Source: Candidatus Omnitrophota bacterium (GTDB lineage Bacteria > Omnitrophota > Gorgyraeia > Zapsychrales > Fredricksoniimonadaceae). Taken from it: DNA of 27,653 bases. The position numbers and the translations under genes are program-made. Each line of letters begins with the position of its first letter. The stretch's first letter is position 1. Positions 1 to 7,453 of this stretch are shown here, in pieces. Location: NCBI GenBank assembly GCA_023247575.1, contig JAHFGE010000007.1:1-27653 (forward strand). Direction: 5' to 3'. A model generated the notes under the pieces. The model was not told where the DNA came from, did no database searches, and saw only the letters and a list, made by a program, of their open reading frames with translations.

Positions 1-54
1 CCAGTGCCGAGATGTCCAAGACTATAGAATCTCAGATCGAGGCTACCGATTCTA

Positions 55-89
55 GACAAAGGGGGACAGTTGAATTCAACTGTCCCCAT
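55..89. repeat. Palindromic repeat, copy 1 of 3
   Basis: Positions 62-87 form a perfect 26-bp palindrome; its left half reads GGGGACAGTTGAA. The surrounding 35 bp (55-89) recur exactly at 19935-19969 and 20884-20918. The motif resembles the hairpins mobilised by REP-associated (Y1/RAYT) transposases, although no such transposase is in the window. Two related stretches beginning AGTGCC (3-29 and 96-122) flank this copy. It lies immediately upstream of ftsW, where murD or another dcw gene would often be found. Confidence 0.9.
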
Positions 90-139
90 AAGTTCAGTGC
101 CAATGCCGGTGTCAAGACTACAACACCCGAAAATAATCT

Positions 140-1234
140 ATGAAAGAAACCCGTGTTCATTTAACCGTGATCGTTTTGGCGCTGATTTGCATCGGCATGG
201 TAATGATTTATAGCGCCAGCTGTGTCAATGCCCTGCAGACCTATCACGACAGCCTGTACTACCTCAAACGCCATTTGCTGTTTTTAGCTATCGGCCTTTT
301 AGCTGGTTTTGGGGTGATGAGTATTGATTATCGCCAAATCCAGCCCCATGCCCGGCTGATTTTAGGCATCAGCATCTTTCTTTTAGTGCTGGTGCTTATT
401 CCGCACATCGGTACAGAAAGTTACGGGGCCCGCCGCTGGTTTAAATTGGGCGTGTTTCACTTTCAGCCGTCGGAATTCGCCAAATTGGCCGTTATCATCT
501 ATATCGCAGATTTCTTGAGCCGCAAACAGCAGATGATCCACAATTTTACCAGGGGGTTTTTGCCTCCCATTCTGGTCACAGGATTGGTTTGTCTATTGAC
601 GGTCAAACAGCCGGATTTAGGAACGACGGTGGAAATGGCTGTCGTGGTCTTTGGGCTGATGTTGATTGCCGGGGCACGGTTCTTGCATCTGGCAGCCATG
701 GCGGCTGCCGCCATCCCTGTGATGATTTATCTGGTGGCGAAAGAGCCATACAGGATGGCACGCATCATTGCTTTTCTGGATCCATGGCAGGATAGCCAGG
801 GGATTGGTTTTCAGCTAACTCAGTCCCAGATCGGTTTGGGTTCCGGGGGACTTTGGGGGGTTGGTTTAGGGCACAGTCAGCAGAAATTATTTTATTTACC
901 GGCGGCCCATACGGATTTTATTCTTTCTATTATAGGGGAAGAGACGGGGCTGCTGGGGGCGCTGGCCGTTATTGTGCTGTTTGTGCTGTTTATCTGGATT
1001 GGAATCCGTCTGATTCGCCAGACCCATGAGGGCTTTGGATATTTTTTAAGCATTGGAATTATTTTAATGCTGGGGCTGCAGGCCATGGTCAATGTGGGGG
1101 TCAGCATCGGGGCTTTCCCGACCAAAGGACTGCCCCTGCCGTTTATCAGTTACGGCGGTTCTGCTTTGATTTTTCATTTGGTCAGTATCGCCTTAATTTT
1201 AAACGTATCCAAAACCCAGGATCAGAAATTTTAG
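140..1234 (+). CDS. ftsW: FtsW/RodA/SpoVE-family (SEDS) peptidoglycan glycosyltransferase
   Basis: SEDS-family integral membrane protein that polymerises lipid II into glycan strands, at the septum if it is FtsW. The 364 residues form about ten hydrophobic segments. Family hallmarks are visible: YGARRWFKLG near 95-104, FQPSEFAKLA near 108-117, KQPDLGTT near 156-163, and LPAAHTDFILSIIGEE near 253-268, which carries the conserved Asp at about 259. The C-terminal signature PTKGLPLPFISYGG lies near 327-340. The call as FtsW rather than RodA rests on murG starting 3 bases after the stop and on the rest of the dcw cluster following. The ATG has no convincing Shine-Dalgarno sequence. The gene starts about 50 bp after a palindromic repeat, so its promoter may lie in or beyond that repeat. 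Confidence 0.93.
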   Translation: MKETRVHLTVIVLALICIGMVMIYSASCVNALQTYHDSLYYLKRHLLFLAIGLLAGFGVMSIDYRQIQPHARLILGISIFLLVLVLIPHIGTESYGARRWFKLGVFHFQPSEFAKLAVIIYIADFLSRKQQMIHNFTRGFLPPILVTGLVCLLTVKQPDLGTTVEMAVVVFGLMLIAGARFLHLAAMAAAAIPVMIYLVAKEPYRMARIIAFLDPWQDSQGIGFQLTQSQIGLGSGGLWGVGLGHSQQKLFYLPAAHTDFILSIIGEETGLLGALAVIVLFVLFIWIGIRLIRQTHEGFGYFLSIGIILMLGLQAMVNVGVSIGAFPTKGLPLPFISYGGSALIFHLVSIALILNVSKTQDQKF

Positions 1235-1237
1235 GTT

Positions 1238-2284
1238 ATGAAAATTATCGTTGCTACCGGAGGTACCGGCGGACATATTTTCCCGGCTTTAGAAACGGCC
1301 GCCTGTTTAGCCAAGCGCGGTCACGAAGTCATGGTGGCTGGTGCGCTGGGACCAAGCGAAGAAAAAGTCAAAGCCCAGGGATTTGCAACATTGCCGATTC
1401 AAGCCAAAGGGTTAACTAATCGCTCCCTCTTAGGTTTATGGAAATTTTCTACTCTGATGTGTGCTGCCGTCGCACAGGCCTTGCAAAATTTAAAGCAAAC
1501 GCACCCTGACAAAGTCATTGGATTTGGGGGATATGGGTCTTTTGCCTTTGTGTTAGCCGCCCGGCTTTTGAATATCCCTGTCATGATTCACGAACAAAAT
1601 GTTGTCCCCGGCAAAGCCAATCGCCTCTCAGCCAACCTTGTTGCCAAAGTGGCCATTAGTTTCCCAAAGACTAAAAATTATTTAGAACCCAAAAAAGTCG
1701 TGTTCACGGGATGCCCTTGCCATCACCACAGGCCTTTGGATAGCAGGGAAAGTTTGATGAAGAAATTTTCGTTAGCCAGCGACCGTCCAATGATTCTGCT
1801 TTTAGGCGGCAGTCAGGGCAGTCAAAAACTCAATGAAATATTTTTTGCGATGGTTTCTAGTTGGCAGCAACCGCCGATACAAGCTATCCACATGACAGGA
1901 GCCAAGGACTATTGGGCCTATGCGGCCAAGTATCGCCGCTTCTCCTTACCAGTAAAAGTTTTTGAATTCATCCATCCTATCGAGGAAGCTTATGCGATTT
2001 CGGACCTAGTTATTGCCCGTGCCGGGGCAGCCACTGTTTCAGAGCTGGGGTTTTTTGCTATTCCCTCCATTTTAGTGCCATATCCATTGGCTGGTGGTCA
2101 TCAAAAATACAATGCCCAGGTTTTAGCGGATGCAGGGTTGGCCCAAATTATTGAACAAAAAGATTTAACTTCTCAAAGTTTAAAAGATACCGTGAGGCAT
2201 CTGTTAACGTCTGGGCAGCAGCATCAGCCGATTTTTAATAATGACCCTGCCGAGGAACTGGCGTTGGCAGTGGAAAATTTATAA
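1238..2284 (+). CDS. murG: UDP-GlcNAc:undecaprenyl-PP-MurNAc-pentapeptide GlcNAc transferase
   Basis: Converts lipid I to lipid II at the inner face of the cytoplasmic membrane (GT28 family). The N-terminal glycine-rich loop ATGGTGGHIFPAL (residues 6-18) is the MurG signature. GFGGYGSF and IHEQNVVPGKANR follow in the acceptor domain, and the UDP-GlcNAc-binding half holds LLGGSQGSQ, ISDLVIARAGAATVSEL and PYPLAGGHQKYNA. The 348-residue length is normal. It starts 3 bases after the ftsW stop, so the two are probably co-transcribed and translationally coupled. The 50-base gap to murC is A/T-rich and holds only a weak hairpin. Confidence 0.96.
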   Translation: MKIIVATGGTGGHIFPALETAACLAKRGHEVMVAGALGPSEEKVKAQGFATLPIQAKGLTNRSLLGLWKFSTLMCAAVAQALQNLKQTHPDKVIGFGGYGSFAFVLAARLLNIPVMIHEQNVVPGKANRLSANLVAKVAISFPKTKNYLEPKKVVFTGCPCHHHRPLDSRESLMKKFSLASDRPMILLLGGSQGSQKLNEIFFAMVSSWQQPPIQAIHMTGAKDYWAYAAKYRRFSLPVKVFEFIHPIEEAYAISDLVIARAGAATVSELGFFAIPSILVPYPLAGGHQKYNAQVLADAGLAQIIEQKDLTSQSLKDTVRHLLTSGQQHQPIFNNDPAEELALAVENL

Positions 2285-2334
2285 AATTTCGTCTTAGAAA
2301 AAGGTCATTTATTCCTTTTATAGAATTCATAGAT

Positions 2335-3729
2335 ATGCCATCATATCAAGATATGAAAAGTAGTCATTATCATTTTATAGGGATCGGCGGTATCGGTATG
2401 GGAACCCTGGCTTCATTGTTATTGGCCAAAGGGCAAAAGGTGAGCGGTTCTGATCTGAAAGACAATGAATGGACCGCCCAGTTGCGCAAAAACGGGGCTC
2501 ATATCGCTATCGGTCATCATGCCACCAACGTTCAAAATCCCGACTATGTGGTTTATTCATCGGCGATTCGCATCACCAATCCGGAAATGATTGAAGCTGT
2601 CAGCCGCAATCTGCCTTTGCTCAAGCGGGCCCATGTCCTGGCCCAATTGGTCAATGAACAAACCGGCATTACCATTGCAGGAGCCCATGGAAAGACGACA
2701 ACCACCTCGATGGTTTCTTATCTTTTGCTTAACGCCGGACTTAAACCAACAACGGCCGTTGGAGGTATCATCAATGGGCATAGCTATAATGCTCATTTGG
2801 GAGAAGGGAAATATTTTGTGGCGGAAGTGGATGAAAGCGACGGCACATTTTTGTATTTTCGCCCCGTCTATTCCATCGTGACCAATATCGACTTTGAGCA
2901 TGTTGATTTTTTTAAAGACTGGAAAGGGATTTTAGAAGCTTATCGTAAGTTCATCAATCACACTTCCTCTTACGGTTGTGTGATTGCCTGTGGCCAGGAC
3001 CAACGGCTTAAAATTCTTGTTAAAGAATCTAAAAAGCCGGCCTGTTTTTACGGATTCGATGCTTCTTGTGATGTATGGGCTGAAAGTATTATCACCGATG
3101 GCTCTCATTCCAGTTTTGAATGTTACACTCAAGCCGGCAAATTGGCGGATTTTGAATTGATGGTGCCAGGCCGTCACAATGTCCTTAATGCCTTAGCCTG
3201 CATTGGCGTGGGGCTGCGATTGAATATTCCCATCGAGGTCATACACAAGACGCTGAAAGAGTTTGGCGGTGTCAAACGCCGTTTTCAGCTTAAAGGACAA
3301 ATTGATGACATCATGATGGTGGATGACTATGGCCATCATCCCACCGAAATTGTAGCCACTTTAAAAGCAGCCCGCTTGTTCAACAAAAAACGTTTGGTCA
3401 CTGTCTTTCAACCTCATCGCTATTCCAGAACGAAATTCCTGCTTAATGAATTTGTGGAGAGCTTACAATTAACCGATGAATTGATTATCACCGATATTTA
3501 TGCGGCCAGTGAAAAGCCCTCGGAAGGGGTAGGAATTAAAAGTCTGCTGGAACCTTTACAGAGAGCTTTAGGCGAGCGAGTTCTTTATCTGAAGAAAGAA
3601 CAGATATTAAACTATTTAACGGATTTTGTGCATAGCGGAGACTTGGTTTTGTTTTTAGGCGCCGGCGATATTTATCATTGCTCAGATGAATTAGTTAATG
3701 TTTTAAATAAGAAGAAAGCTCTGGTATGA
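2335..3729 (+). CDS. murC: UDP-N-acetylmuramate--L-alanine ligase
   Basis: Adds L-Ala to UDP-MurNAc, the first amino-acid step of the stem peptide. The 464 residues show the Mur ligase order: an N-terminal Rossmann part FIGIGGIGMGTLA (14-26), the ATP loop GAHGKTTTT (116-124), the central segment EVDESDGTF and TNIDFEHVDFF, and the C-terminal DDYGHHPTE and FQPHRYSRT motifs. The ATG at 2335 is taken, but a second in-frame ATG at 2353, nearer the family's usual N-terminus, is possible. Neither has a strong ribosome binding site. The stop overlaps the ddl start (ATGA). murB, often located here, is absent. Confidence 0.96.
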   Translation: MPSYQDMKSSHYHFIGIGGIGMGTLASLLLAKGQKVSGSDLKDNEWTAQLRKNGAHIAIGHHATNVQNPDYVVYSSAIRITNPEMIEAVSRNLPLLKRAHVLAQLVNEQTGITIAGAHGKTTTTSMVSYLLLNAGLKPTTAVGGIINGHSYNAHLGEGKYFVAEVDESDGTFLYFRPVYSIVTNIDFEHVDFFKDWKGILEAYRKFINHTSSYGCVIACGQDQRLKILVKESKKPACFYGFDASCDVWAESIITDGSHSSFECYTQAGKLADFELMVPGRHNVLNALACIGVGLRLNIPIEVIHKTLKEFGGVKRRFQLKGQIDDIMMVDDYGHHPTEIVATLKAARLFNKKRLVTVFQPHRYSRTKFLLNEFVESLQLTDELIITDIYAASEKPSEGVGIKSLLEPLQRALGERVLYLKKEQILNYLTDFVHSGDLVLFLGAGDIYHCSDELVNVLNKKKALV

Positions 3730-4676
3730 ATCAGTTAAGCTTTGGCAACATAGGTGTTTTAATGGGGGGCTATTCGTCGGAAAGAGATATTTCTTTGCGC
3801 TCAGGGTCGGGGGTAGCCCAGGCTTTGGCCGGGGCAGGTTACGCTGTTAGACCGGTCGATATCACCACCAGCGACCGGGTTAAGATAGCCGACCTGCTTA
3901 AAAATTCCGGCATCGATGTGGGTTTTATTGCTTTACACGGCCGTGGCGGTGAAGACGGTTTCATCCAGTCCATTCTGGAAAATCTGGACATTCCTTATAC
4001 AGGATCGGGACCTGCGGCCAGCCAGAAAGCATTTAATAAAATCACCGCCCAGACAATTTTTAAAGACGCTGCTATTCCCGTTCCAGAGAATTTTTATATC
4101 ACCGATGGCCAGTCAGTGGATTTCAAAGATGTTTTTAGCGTCCTTAAAAAACTTCCCTTTGTTGTGAAAGCGGCCTGCGAGGGATCCAGTATTGGCATCT
4201 CTATGGTTCATCATCCTTCACAATGGGAAGGGGCTTTAAAAGATGCTCTCGCCTTTGGCCCCTATGTCATTGTAGAGAAATTTATCAAAGGTCGGGAAGT
4301 GACGGTGGGTATTTTTGACCACGAGCCATTGCCTTTGGTGGAAATCATTACCCCCAATCCTTTGTTTGATTTTACGACCAAGTATCAAAAAGGAGCGGCA
4401 GAGTATGTCGTACCGGCTCAATTGCCGCTAGGATTGACCGAAAAAATCCAGGCCATAGCGCTGGCTGCCTACGATACATTGGGCTGTGAGGGGTTTTCCC
4501 GTGTTGACATCCGCCTTGATGAGTCCGGCAATCCTTATGTTCTGGAGCTTAACACCATTCCAGGTTTTACAGAAACCAGTCTTTTCCCCAAGGCTGCGAC
4601 CCAGGTCGGTTATAGTTTTTTGCAGGTCTGTGAAAAATTGCTCGATAGTGCGTATGCCAAAAAAGTCCAGCGTTAA
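3726..4676 (+). CDS. ddl: D-alanine--D-alanine ligase
   Basis: ATP-grasp enzyme that makes the D-Ala-D-Ala dipeptide for MurF. The 316 residues match DdlB length. Visible motifs are MGGYSSERDISLRSG (with the conserved Glu that binds the first D-Ala), HGRGGEDGFIQ, TGSGPAASQKAFNK, the ATP-grasp segment VVKAACEGSSIGI, the omega-loop KYQKG with its Tyr, and the metal-binding ELNTIPGFTETSLFP. The Tyr in the omega loop fits a D-Ala rather than a D-Lac ligase by family knowledge. Its start overlaps the murC stop by 4 bases, and its 3' end overlaps ftsQ by 23 bases. Confidence 0.96.
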   Translation: MNQLSFGNIGVLMGGYSSERDISLRSGSGVAQALAGAGYAVRPVDITTSDRVKIADLLKNSGIDVGFIALHGRGGEDGFIQSILENLDIPYTGSGPAASQKAFNKITAQTIFKDAAIPVPENFYITDGQSVDFKDVFSVLKKLPFVVKAACEGSSIGISMVHHPSQWEGALKDALAFGPYVIVEKFIKGREVTVGIFDHEPLPLVEIITPNPLFDFTTKYQKGAAEYVVPAQLPLGLTEKIQAIALAAYDTLGCEGFSRVDIRLDESGNPYVLELNTIPGFTETSLFPKAATQVGYSFLQVCEKLLDSAYAKKVQR

Positions 4677-5406
4677 AATTCCAGCCATTGCCATTATTCG
4701 TCTCATTGTTTTTCTTTTTATTGGCTTTGTGCTTTTTTCGATCTATAGCCGCACTAGGGATTTTTTAACGAATGACCCCATGTTTGATGTCAAAGATGTG
4801 CTAGTGGACCAATCGATCAGGTTTATCGATGAGAGGCCTTTAAAAGCATTGAAGGGAGAAAATATTTTTAGCATCGATTTAAAGAGACTTCATCGGCAAA
4901 TTGTCCATCAATATCCGCAGATCGCCCAATTGAGAATTGTGCGCCAGCTGCCTAATACGATCAAAGTGTTGGCCAAAAAAAGAGATATCCTGTTGCAGGT
5001 CCAAACTAAGGGCAAGTATCTTATTGTCGATACCGAAGGCGTGACCATGTTCTATACGGGGCAACCTCTATCCGTTCCGCTGGTGCGGGGAGTACCGATC
5101 GAAAGACGCCAGGTAGTATTAGGGACCGCTTCTTCGATGAAAGAATTAAATCTTGTCGTCAATCTGTTTCATCAATTAAAGTCTCATCCGTATACCAGCC
5201 GCCTGAGAGTCTTAAGCGTGGAAGCAGGGAATCTTTCGAAAGTAGCATTCACCGTTATGCCCAATATTCAAATTATCATTGATGAGGACGATTTAGCAGC
5301 CCAAGTCAATATGTTGGAAATCCTTTTACAAAATGGTAAAGTAAATTGGGGCCAAGTTAAATACATTGATATCCGTTTTAGAGAACCAATTATCAATGCA
5401 TCGTAG
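4654..5406 (+). CDS. ftsQ: Cell division protein FtsQ/DivIB (POTRA domain)
   Basis: Bitopic divisome protein linking early and late division proteins. The ATG at 4654 gives 250 residues: a short basic cytoplasmic tail (MPKKSSVK), one membrane helix (about 10-28), a POTRA-like domain (VKDVLVDQSIRFIDERPLKALKGENIFSIDL...VRQLPNTIKVLAKKRD), then the FtsQ beta domain ending YIDIRFREPI. The open frame extends back to 4486 inside ddl, but that extension is a shadow of ddl. A GTG at 4648 is an alternative start. The stop codon TAG (5404-5406) lies within a palindromic repeat that begins at 5403. Identification rests on architecture and on its place between ddl and ftsA, because sequence conservation in this family is low. 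Confidence 0.85.
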   Translation: MPKKSSVKIPAIAIIRLIVFLFIGFVLFSIYSRTRDFLTNDPMFDVKDVLVDQSIRFIDERPLKALKGENIFSIDLKRLHRQIVHQYPQIAQLRIVRQLPNTIKVLAKKRDILLQVQTKGKYLIVDTEGVTMFYTGQPLSVPLVRGVPIERRQVVLGTASSMKELNLVVNLFHQLKSHPYTSRLRVLSVEAGNLSKVAFTVMPNIQIIIDEDDLAAQVNMLEILLQNGKVNWGQVKYIDIRFREPIINAS

Positions 5407-5430
5407 GGGCACGGCATGCCATGCCCCTAC
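5403..5430. repeat. GTAGGGGC-type palindrome at the end of ftsQ
   Basis: A 28-bp inverted repeat with GTAGGGGCA at one end, TGCCCCTAC at the other, a GGCATGCC core and a single mismatched pair (5412/5421). The element's own TAG forms the ftsQ stop codon. It ends 12 bases before the ftsA ATG, leaving a GAAGG ribosome binding site (5434-5438) just outside. The same end sequence occurs at 10413-10441 and 14775-14842. Confidence 0.88.
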
Positions 5431-5442
5431 AGTGAAGGCTTT

Positions 5443-6675
5443 ATGTTTAAAAATATTAAACGCAATAAGTATTTTTGTGGATTGGATTTGGGTTCACAGA
5501 CCATCAAAACCGCTTTAGTGCGGGCCCAGGATGATAACAATCTAGAATTATTGGGAGTGTTTGAATCGCCTTCCATTGGTCTTAAAGGTGCTTGCGTCAG
5601 TGATCTAACCGAGTTATCACAAACTATTTTGCGTTCCATGGAAGGGGTCTGCCGGAGAGTGGCCATCAGGCCCTCAGGAGTTCATTTAGGTATCAGTACG
5701 GATTTGTTATCCTGCCGTTATTCTGGTGCGGTCATACCACTGGTGGATGCTGGAACTAAAATTGTGGCTCCATCGGATATCAGGAAAGTTAACCATCAGG
5801 CCAGGCTTTTGGGCGTCGGCATTGATGAAGAAATTGTGCATAGCTTTGAACAATTTTATAAAGTCGACGATGTCAATGTGGCTTTGAACCCCCAGGGACT
5901 TTATGGCCATAAGCTGGAATCCAATCTCTTACTTTTAACAGCCAATAGCGGGCGATTGCGTAATATGACCAAAGCCGTACATCAGGCAGGCTTTGATGTG
6001 CATCGCGTATCACTCTCAAGTTATGCGGCCAGTCAGGTGGCCTTAAGCGAATCCTTTAAAAAGGAAGGCTGCGCCTTGATTGATATTGGCGCCTCTATGA
6101 CCAATGTTCTATGTTTTAAGAATGGTGTTTTGGGAGATATTCAATTGATCCATTGGGGAGGACATTTTGTTACCCAAAGTATCGCCGACCGGTTAAGCTT
6201 AACGATTGATTTGGCGGAGGAAATTAAGAAAACCCATGCGGTGGCAGCCAAATTGAGTGCCCAAGAATCTTCCGGTGACATTTTAGTCAAACGCGAGAAG
6301 GGATATGTCCCCATCCGTCGCCAGAGCGTATGCGAGGCGGTGGAGTGGGAAATCGAAAATTTATTGACCCATCTGGAAACGGTTTTAAAAGGTTCGGCGC
6401 TTTACCATCAGCTCAATAAAGGCGCTATTATTGTTGGCGGCACAGCCCTTTTGCCCGGGCTTATCGAACGCATCGAGGAAAGAATCAATTTGTCGGTCAG
6501 TTTGGGAATTGCTACCAAGGGATTGCAGAATCCTTCGATTTTTGCCGCAGCCATTGGCCTGGCGCAAATGAACTATACCCAAAAGAAAAACGAAACAATT
6601 AATTTACATACGACGAAGAATTGGGTTCAAAAATTTTTAGTTCGATTTGAGGAAATGTGCCAGGAATATTTTTAA
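5443..6675 (+). CDS. ftsA: Cell division protein FtsA (actin-like)
   Basis: Actin-fold ATPase that tethers FtsZ to the membrane. The phosphate-1 motif GLDLGSQTIKTAL is near the N-terminus, the phosphate-2 region is ALIDIGASMTNVL, and the adenosine motif is IIVGGTALLPGLIERIE. SHS2-like 1C material lies between phosphate-1 and phosphate-2. The C-terminal NWVQKFLVRFEEMCQEYF looks like the amphipathic membrane-targeting helix. The ATG at 5443 (410 residues) is chosen because GAAGG lies 4 bases upstream; the earlier in-frame ATG at 5416 sits inside the palindrome and adds an unconserved tail. ftsZ does not follow. The next gene is convergent and starts 13 bases after the ftsA stop. Confidence 0.93.
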   Translation: MFKNIKRNKYFCGLDLGSQTIKTALVRAQDDNNLELLGVFESPSIGLKGACVSDLTELSQTILRSMEGVCRRVAIRPSGVHLGISTDLLSCRYSGAVIPLVDAGTKIVAPSDIRKVNHQARLLGVGIDEEIVHSFEQFYKVDDVNVALNPQGLYGHKLESNLLLLTANSGRLRNMTKAVHQAGFDVHRVSLSSYAASQVALSESFKKEGCALIDIGASMTNVLCFKNGVLGDIQLIHWGGHFVTQSIADRLSLTIDLAEEIKKTHAVAAKLSAQESSGDILVKREKGYVPIRRQSVCEAVEWEIENLLTHLETVLKGSALYHQLNKGAIIVGGTALLPGLIERIEERINLSVSLGIATKGLQNPSIFAAAIGLAQMNYTQKKNETINLHTTKNWVQKFLVRFEEMCQEYF

Positions 6676-6688
6676 AATAGAGGGATTT

Positions 6689-7045
6689 TTACTTATCCTT
6701 ATGGCGCTGATCACTGCGGCGACTTAAATTGAAATCGATATTCTTAAGAAGGCTGCGCAGTCTTAAAAGACTGCCGAAGATATAAAGCATCCAGAAGGAA
6801 TTAAACAGCAGAAGAATGACAATGAGAAGAGTGTTGATTGATTGCGTCATCAAAAGCCTCTCCAGAAGAGTACCTTTTTGAATATCGATGCCGACGTCGA
6901 TGATTTTAAGGGCATTCATGAAGGTAGCAACAAAGATGACAACCAGGATGATTTCGAAAAAGAGGATATAGAAATGACGGACAATCCATTGGGCTGAACG
7001 GTTGTCCCATTGGCGGACCTTATTCATGAAATCATTGAATCCCAT
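6689..7045 (-). CDS. Small membrane protein of unknown function
   Basis: 118 residues that I do not recognise. Two hydrophobic helices are clear (about residues 25-46 and 71-92), separated by a polar stretch IIDVGIDIQKGTLLERLLMTQS. A short N-terminal region rich in charge and aromatics (MGFNDFMNKVRQWDNRSAQWIVRHFY) precedes them, and the tail is very basic (SRRSDQRHKDK). An AAGGAT ribosome binding site (complement of 7053-7058) lies 7 bases before the ATG, supporting a real gene. It converges on ftsA with only 13 bases between the stops and lies downstream of the tRNA on the same strand. The lack of any overlapping plus-strand gene supports translation. Confidence 0.72.
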   Translation of the reverse strand: MGFNDFMNKVRQWDNRSAQWIVRHFYILFFEIILVVIFVATFMNALKIIDVGIDIQKGTLLERLLMTQSINTLLIVILLLFNSFWMLYIFGSLLRLRSLLKNIDFNLSRRSDQRHKDK

Positions 7046-7129
7046 AACAGGTATCCTTATCTATCATTTATTATAGCAGGCTTTAAGAAGGAAACAATTA
7101 GATTTTAAAATTATTTTTAAAATTATTTT

Positions 7130-7206
7130 TGGCGCGCCTGGCAGGGGTCGAACCTGCAACCCTCAGTTCCGAAGACTGATGCTCTATCCAGTTGAGCTAC
7201 AGGCGC
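7130..7206 (-). tRNA. tRNA-Arg (anticodon TCG)
   Basis: The minus strand folds into a full cloverleaf. The acceptor is GCGCCTG/CAGGCGC, the D stem GCTC/GAGC, the anticodon stem TCAGT/ACTGA with loop CTTCGGA, the variable loop has 5 nt, and the T arm is GCAGG-TTCGACC-CCTGC. The discriminator G is followed by an encoded CCA (complement of 7130-7132). Loop positions 34-36 read TCG, which decodes the Arg codon CGA. The length is 77 nt including CCA. Confidence 0.97.
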
Positions 7207-7207
7207 C

Positions 7208-7267
7208 CGTCAGAATTTCTAAGAAATTTTGACGAGGTCTCGCCAAATTGTCAAAGACAATTTGGCG
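7208..7267. repeat. Two adjacent hairpin repeats upstream of the tRNA
   Basis: 7208-7234 is an inverted repeat with 13-base arms (CGTCAGAATTTCT) and one wobble. 7241-7267 is a perfect one with 12-base arms, CGCCAAATTGTC / GACAATTTGGCG, around AAA. They stand 6 bases apart between the divergent tRNA-Arg and gcvT. They look like REP/BIME-type elements. Neither is followed by a T-run, so they are not obvious terminators. Confidence 0.8.
7226..7254 (-). promoter_or_regulatory. Possible promoter of tRNA-Arg
   Basis: On the minus strand, TTGACA (7254-7249) is followed after 17 bases by CAAAAT (7231-7226), about 20 bases before the tRNA 5' end. The -35 box lies inside one palindromic repeat and the -10 box inside the other. 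The -10 is a poor match, so this is tentative. Confidence 0.35.
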
Positions 7268-7299
7268 GACATTTACTCGTCTAAAAATAATTCCTTAAC

Positions 7300-7379
7300 G
7301 CCGTGTGGTGAGTGCTTCGACTTCGCTCAGCATGATTCGAAGCATGATGAGCTAGTCGAATCACCTGCCGAACCACAGG
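7300..7379. repeat. Long imperfect palindrome, TTCGACT family
   Basis: Nested arms are visible: TTCGACT (7316-7322) with AGTCGAA (7354-7360), GGTGA (7308-7312) with TCACC (7361-7365), and outer GTGTGGT-like sequence with ACCACA. It fills most of the space between the hairpin pair and the gcvT promoter. It shares the CTTCGAC..CGCTCAG signature with the palindrome inside the TolC frame at 15359-15402, so both belong to one dispersed family. Confidence 0.75.
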
Positions 7380-7414
7380 CGCATAGAAGGTGACTAATTT
7401 ACCATGTCCTTTAC

Positions 7415-7443
7415 TTGCCTTAAAGAAAAAACTTTGTTATAGT
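7415..7443 (+). promoter_or_regulatory. Sigma70-type promoter of the gcv operon
   Basis: TTGCCT (7415-7420), a 17-base spacer, then TATAGT (7438-7443). The -10 ends 10 bases before the gcvT ATG at 7454, so the transcript would have a leader of only a few bases or none. That leaves no room for a glycine riboswitch. Confidence 0.65.
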
Positions 7444-7453
7444 CTTTTCCATT

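Noticed and set aside
4486..4653. Longer ftsQ start inside ddl
   Set aside because: The extra 56 residues are a frame-shifted reading of the conserved ddl C-terminus and precede the normal cytoplasmic tail and membrane helix of FtsQ.
7375..7382. Fragment of the tRNA-Arg end (ACAGGCGC) as an attachment-site duplicate
   Set aside because: Only eight bases match 7199-7206, and no integrase or island lies between them, so chance is enough.
7207..7453. Glycine riboswitch upstream of gcvT
   Set aside because: The region is made of palindromic repeats, and the best promoter leaves a leader of only a few bases. I see no tandem glycine-aptamer pattern.
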